A stretch of 8,547 bases of DNA from Rubrobacter sp. (GTDB lineage Bacteria; Actinomycetota; Rubrobacteria; Rubrobacterales; Rubrobacteraceae), in NCBI GenBank assembly GCA_013815485.1, contig JACDGB010000053.1, forward strand, positions 1 to 8,547, read 5' to 3'. Positions 6,476 to 8,547 of the stretch are shown piece after piece. The stretch's first letter is position 1; each line of letters opens with the position of its first letter. A program made the translations under genes and the position numbers. Under the pieces are notes generated by a model. The model did not search any database. It saw only the letters and a list, made by a program, of their open reading frames with translations, and was not told the origin of the DNA.

Positions 6476-7273
6476 ATGATCGTACTTCGCAGCAAGAGCG
6501 AGATTGAGGCGATGCGCCGGGCGGGGGACCTCGTGGCCCACGCGCTCGGCTTGCTCCAGCCTCACATCCGCCCCGGCGTCAGGCTTGGTGAGCTGGACCG
6601 TCTCGTCGAGGAGTTCATCGTCTCCGAGGGTGCCTCGACGGTCTACAAAGGCTACCAACCGTCGCCGTCCGTGCCGCCGTTCCCGGCGACCATCTGTACT
6701 GCGGTCAACGAGGAGATCGTCCACGGCATTCCAGGTTCGAGGAGGCTACGCGAGGGAGATATCGTCGGCATAGACATCGGGGCCATCCTGGGTGGATGGG
6801 TCGGCGACACTTGCTACACGTTCCCGGTCGGCGAGGTATCCCCGGAGGCGAAGAAGCTGCTGAAAGTAGCCCGGGAATGCCTGGCGGCGGCGCTGGCCGA
6901 GGTGCGTCCTGGCAAGCGGTTCGGGGACTTGGGAGCCGCGATCCAGGATCTTGCAGAGAGCCACGGATACGGCGTGGTGCGGGAGTTGGGCGGCCACGGT
7001 GTCGGCCGCGAGTTGCACGAAGAGCCTCACATAAACCACTTCGGGCAGCGGGGTCACGGCATGCGACTGCGCGAGGGCATGACGTTTACCATCGAGCCGA
7101 TGATTAATGCAGGGTCGCCCGGCATTCGACTGCTCAAGGACGGCTGGACCATCATTACGGAAGACCGGAAGCTCTCCGCGCAGTACGAGCACACGGTTGC
7201 CGTGACCGCCGGGGGATGCGAGGTCCTGACGCCCTGGTATTTGTACATAGGCGAGGCTGCGGAGATGGCCTGA
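6476..7273 (+). CDS. map: type I methionine aminopeptidase
   Basis: This 265-residue protein is a complete bacterial MetAP, which removes the initiator methionine from new proteins. All five metal ligands are present: Asp100 (GIDIG), Asp111 (GDTCYTF), His174 (GGHGVGRELHEEP), Glu207 (FTIEPM) and Glu238 (QYEHTVAVT). His83 (VHGIPG) and His181 correspond to the catalytic histidines. There is no N-terminal zinc-finger or SH3-like extension. The frame is open from 6410, but ATG 6476-6478, after GAGG and a T-run, aligns with the normal family start (MIVLRSKSEIEAMRRAG). The gene is not beside secY, adk or infA, where one bacterial map copy commonly lies, so this may be a second copy. The acetyltransferase gene follows after 31 bases with no terminator visible. 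Confidence 0.97.
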   Translation: MIVLRSKSEIEAMRRAGDLVAHALGLLQPHIRPGVRLGELDRLVEEFIVSEGASTVYKGYQPSPSVPPFPATICTAVNEEIVHGIPGSRRLREGDIVGIDIGAILGGWVGDTCYTFPVGEVSPEAKKLLKVARECLAAALAEVRPGKRFGDLGAAIQDLAESHGYGVVRELGGHGVGRELHEEPHINHFGQRGHGMRLREGMTFTIEPMINAGSPGIRLLKDGWTIITEDRKLSAQYEHTVAVTAGGCEVLTPWYLYIGEAAEMA

Positions 7274-7304
7274 GTCAGCGTCGCCGATTGCGTGGAGGTG
7301 TGTC

Positions 7305-7913
7305 GTGTGGCGGGACATCGCAAGCAGGCTCGAAGGATCGCTCATCGTCCTGGAGCCGCTGACATTCGAGCATGAGGAAGGGCTGTTCGAGGTGGCGCGG
7401 GACGCTGGGATCTGGCGTTGGATGCCAGTTAATCCAGGCGGGGACCGGGAAGCGTTCCGGTCCTGGTTCGAGGGTACTCTGGCGGCGTCGGAGGCGGGAA
7501 CGGAGGTCGCCTTCGCCACGCTGGATGCTGAGAGTGGCTCGCCGATAGGCAGCACCCGCTACCTGGCGTTGCGACCCGAGCATCGGGGGCTGGAGATCGG
7601 CTGGACCTGGCTCGCGCCTTCGTGGTGGAGGACCGGCGCGAACGTCGAGGCAAAGCTGCTCATGCTGGAACACGCCTTCAAGCGCCTGGGATGCATCCGC
7701 GTCGAATTCAAGACCGACCGAAGAAACGAGCGGTCCAGAGCGGCGATCTCCGCCCTCCCCGCCCAGTTCGAGGGCATCTTTCGCAAGCATATGCTGTTGC
7801 CAGATGGCGGCACGCGCGACTCCGCCTACTACAGCATCACCGAAGACGACTGGCCTGAGGCAAAGAAAAACCTCCATCAGCGTCTGGCATCTTATGCAGA
7901 CGAGGCGCGATGA
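7305..7913 (+). CDS. GNAT acetyltransferase, RimJ/RimL type
   Basis: This 202-residue protein has the GNAT fold pattern of RimJ/RimL N-terminal-protein and amino-acid acetyltransferases. The acetyl-CoA-binding region is LEIGWTWLAPSWWRTGANVEAK (about 96-117), with the RTGAN loop at 109-113. The second motif is NERSRAAISALPAQFEGIFRKHM (141-163), where relatives usually read LGAxFEG, so Pro152 stands where a Gly is common. It transfers acetyl groups from acetyl-CoA. The acceptor (a protein N-terminus, or a small molecule or drug) cannot be told. GTG 7305-7307 has a good GGAGG six bases upstream. Its stop overlaps the cupin start by four bases (ATGA), so the two are translationally coupled. It lies 31 bases after map. 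Confidence 0.94.
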   Translation: MWRDIASRLEGSLIVLEPLTFEHEEGLFEVARDAGIWRWMPVNPGGDREAFRSWFEGTLAASEAGTEVAFATLDAESGSPIGSTRYLALRPEHRGLEIGWTWLAPSWWRTGANVEAKLLMLEHAFKRLGCIRVEFKTDRRNERSRAAISALPAQFEGIFRKHMLLPDGGTRDSAYYSITEDDWPEAKKNLHQRLASYADEAR

Positions 7914-8263
7914 ACGAGGGCGCGAAGACCGATGAACGACGCCGGGTGACGGTCGTCGAAGCGATGGAGCGATTGCCGGGTCCGGGCGGGGAGCGGTTCG
8001 CAAAGGTGCTTGGACACGGCACGATGGAGGTCGAGGTCTACGCGCCGCGCGGACACGACCCGCAGACGCCGCACAGTCGCGACGAGTTGTACATCGTGGC
8101 CGATGGCACGGGCGAGTTCGTCAACGGGCCGGAGCGGCATTTTTTCGGGCCCGGCGACGTGTTGTTCGTGCCGGCCGGCATGGATCATCGCTTCGAGGAG
8201 TTTACGGAGGACTTCATCGTGTGGGTGATCTTCTACGGACCCGAAGGTGGTGAGGCACGATGA
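7910..8263 (+). CDS. small single-domain cupin protein
   Basis: This 117-residue protein is a single cupin barrel (cupin_2 type). Motif 1 is around GHDPQTPHSRDELYIVADGTG (48-68), giving likely metal ligands His55 and Glu59, with His49 possible. Motif 2 is PGDVLFVPAGMDHRFEE (81-97), with His93. The usual H-x-H pair of motif 1 is reduced to a single His before the acidic residue, so metal binding may involve three residues. Small cupins of this type include isomerases, dioxygenases and sensors or chaperones, and no reaction can be named. Its start overlaps the acetyltransferase stop and its stop overlaps the next start, both as ATGA, so three genes are read as one coupled unit. Confidence 0.94.
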   Translation: MNEGAKTDERRRVTVVEAMERLPGPGGERFAKVLGHGTMEVEVYAPRGHDPQTPHSRDELYIVADGTGEFVNGPERHFFGPGDVLFVPAGMDHRFEEFTEDFIVWVIFYGPEGGEAR

Positions 8264-8547
8264 CATTGCGGCTGCACGACTATCTGCCTTCGGGGAACGG
8301 CTACAAGGTTCGGCTGCTTCTTGCGCAACTCGGCATCCCGTTCGAGCGGATCGAATACGACATAGCGAGAGGCGAGACGCGCGCTCCGGATTTCCTCGGG
8401 AAGATCAACCCGAACGGACGCATCCCGGTGCTCGAAACAGATGGCGGAGAATTCTTGCCGGAATCCAACGCCATCCTGTTCTACCTGGCGGAAGGAACTC
8501 CCTTTCTCCCAGAAGGGCGGCTCGGGCGGGCGCGGGTGTTGCAGTGG
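8260..8547 (+). CDS. glutathione-S-transferase-like protein, N-terminal thioredoxin-fold domain (3' end cut by window edge)
   Basis: The 96 residues visible form a GST N-terminal domain. The active-site loop is LPSGNGYKVRLLLAQLG (9-25), with Ser11 and Asn13 as candidate catalytic residues. The cis-Pro motif is NGRIPVLE, with Pro56. The glutathione gamma-glutamyl site is ESNAI, with Glu68 and Ser69. Relatives often read SGNCYKVRL, and here Cys is replaced by Gly14. The C-terminal helical domain lies outside the window. Known members conjugate glutathione to electrophiles or reduce disulfides with it. If the host is an actinobacterium it may lack glutathione and use another thiol, so the substrate is open. 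ATG 8260-8262 overlaps the cupin stop (ATGA), placing it last so far in the map-acetyltransferase-cupin unit. Confidence 0.94.
   Translation, partial: MTLRLHDYLPSGNGYKVRLLLAQLGIPFERIEYDIARGETRAPDFLGKINPNGRIPVLETDGGEFLPESNAILFYLAEGTPFLPEGRLGRARVLQW

Noticed and set aside
7275..8003. 242-codon minus-strand frame opposite the acetyltransferase and cupin
   Set aside because: It is antisense to two genes with clear motifs and ATGA coupling. The product is Arg/Pro-rich with no domain.

Overview
The window is GC-rich and densely packed with genes, mostly with short gaps or overlapping stop/start codons. GTG and TTG starts, a lipoprotein with a Gram-positive style lipobox, and the gene content suggest a high-GC Gram-positive bacterium. 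A deep-branching actinobacterium such as a Rubrobacter relative is my best guess, but it is an inference from style and content, not something the sequence proves.

Region 1 (1-4172, minus strand) is a copper-resistance operon read from right to left. It runs from a promoter carrying a CsoR-like operator, through the Cu+-exporting P1B ATPase copA, the copper sensor csoR (its GTG overlaps the copA stop by one base), and the chaperone copZ. It continues with a small two-helix membrane protein with a His-rich loop, and ends with a Met/His-rich DUF305 lipoprotein that runs off the left edge. Together these suggest copper sensing, cytoplasmic delivery, export, and possibly capture of copper outside the membrane. 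The last two genes are the least explained part.

Region 2 (4350-6341, minus strand) holds an alpha/beta hydrolase, a class III metallophosphoesterase and a small protein of unknown function, spaced 52 and 26 bases apart. The 177 bases between this group and the copA operator hold no supported gene.

Region 3 (6342-6475) is the intergenic region between the leftward hydrolase and the rightward map gene, and presumably holds both promoters.

Region 4 (6476-8547, plus strand) is a tight operon. It contains a type I methionine aminopeptidase, a RimJ/RimL-type GNAT acetyltransferase, a small cupin, and the first 96 residues of a glutathione-S-transferase-like protein. The last three genes are joined by 4-base ATGA overlaps.

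I saw no tRNA, rRNA, CRISPR array, insertion sequence or phage gene. The long reading frames opposite copA are coding-strand shadows.
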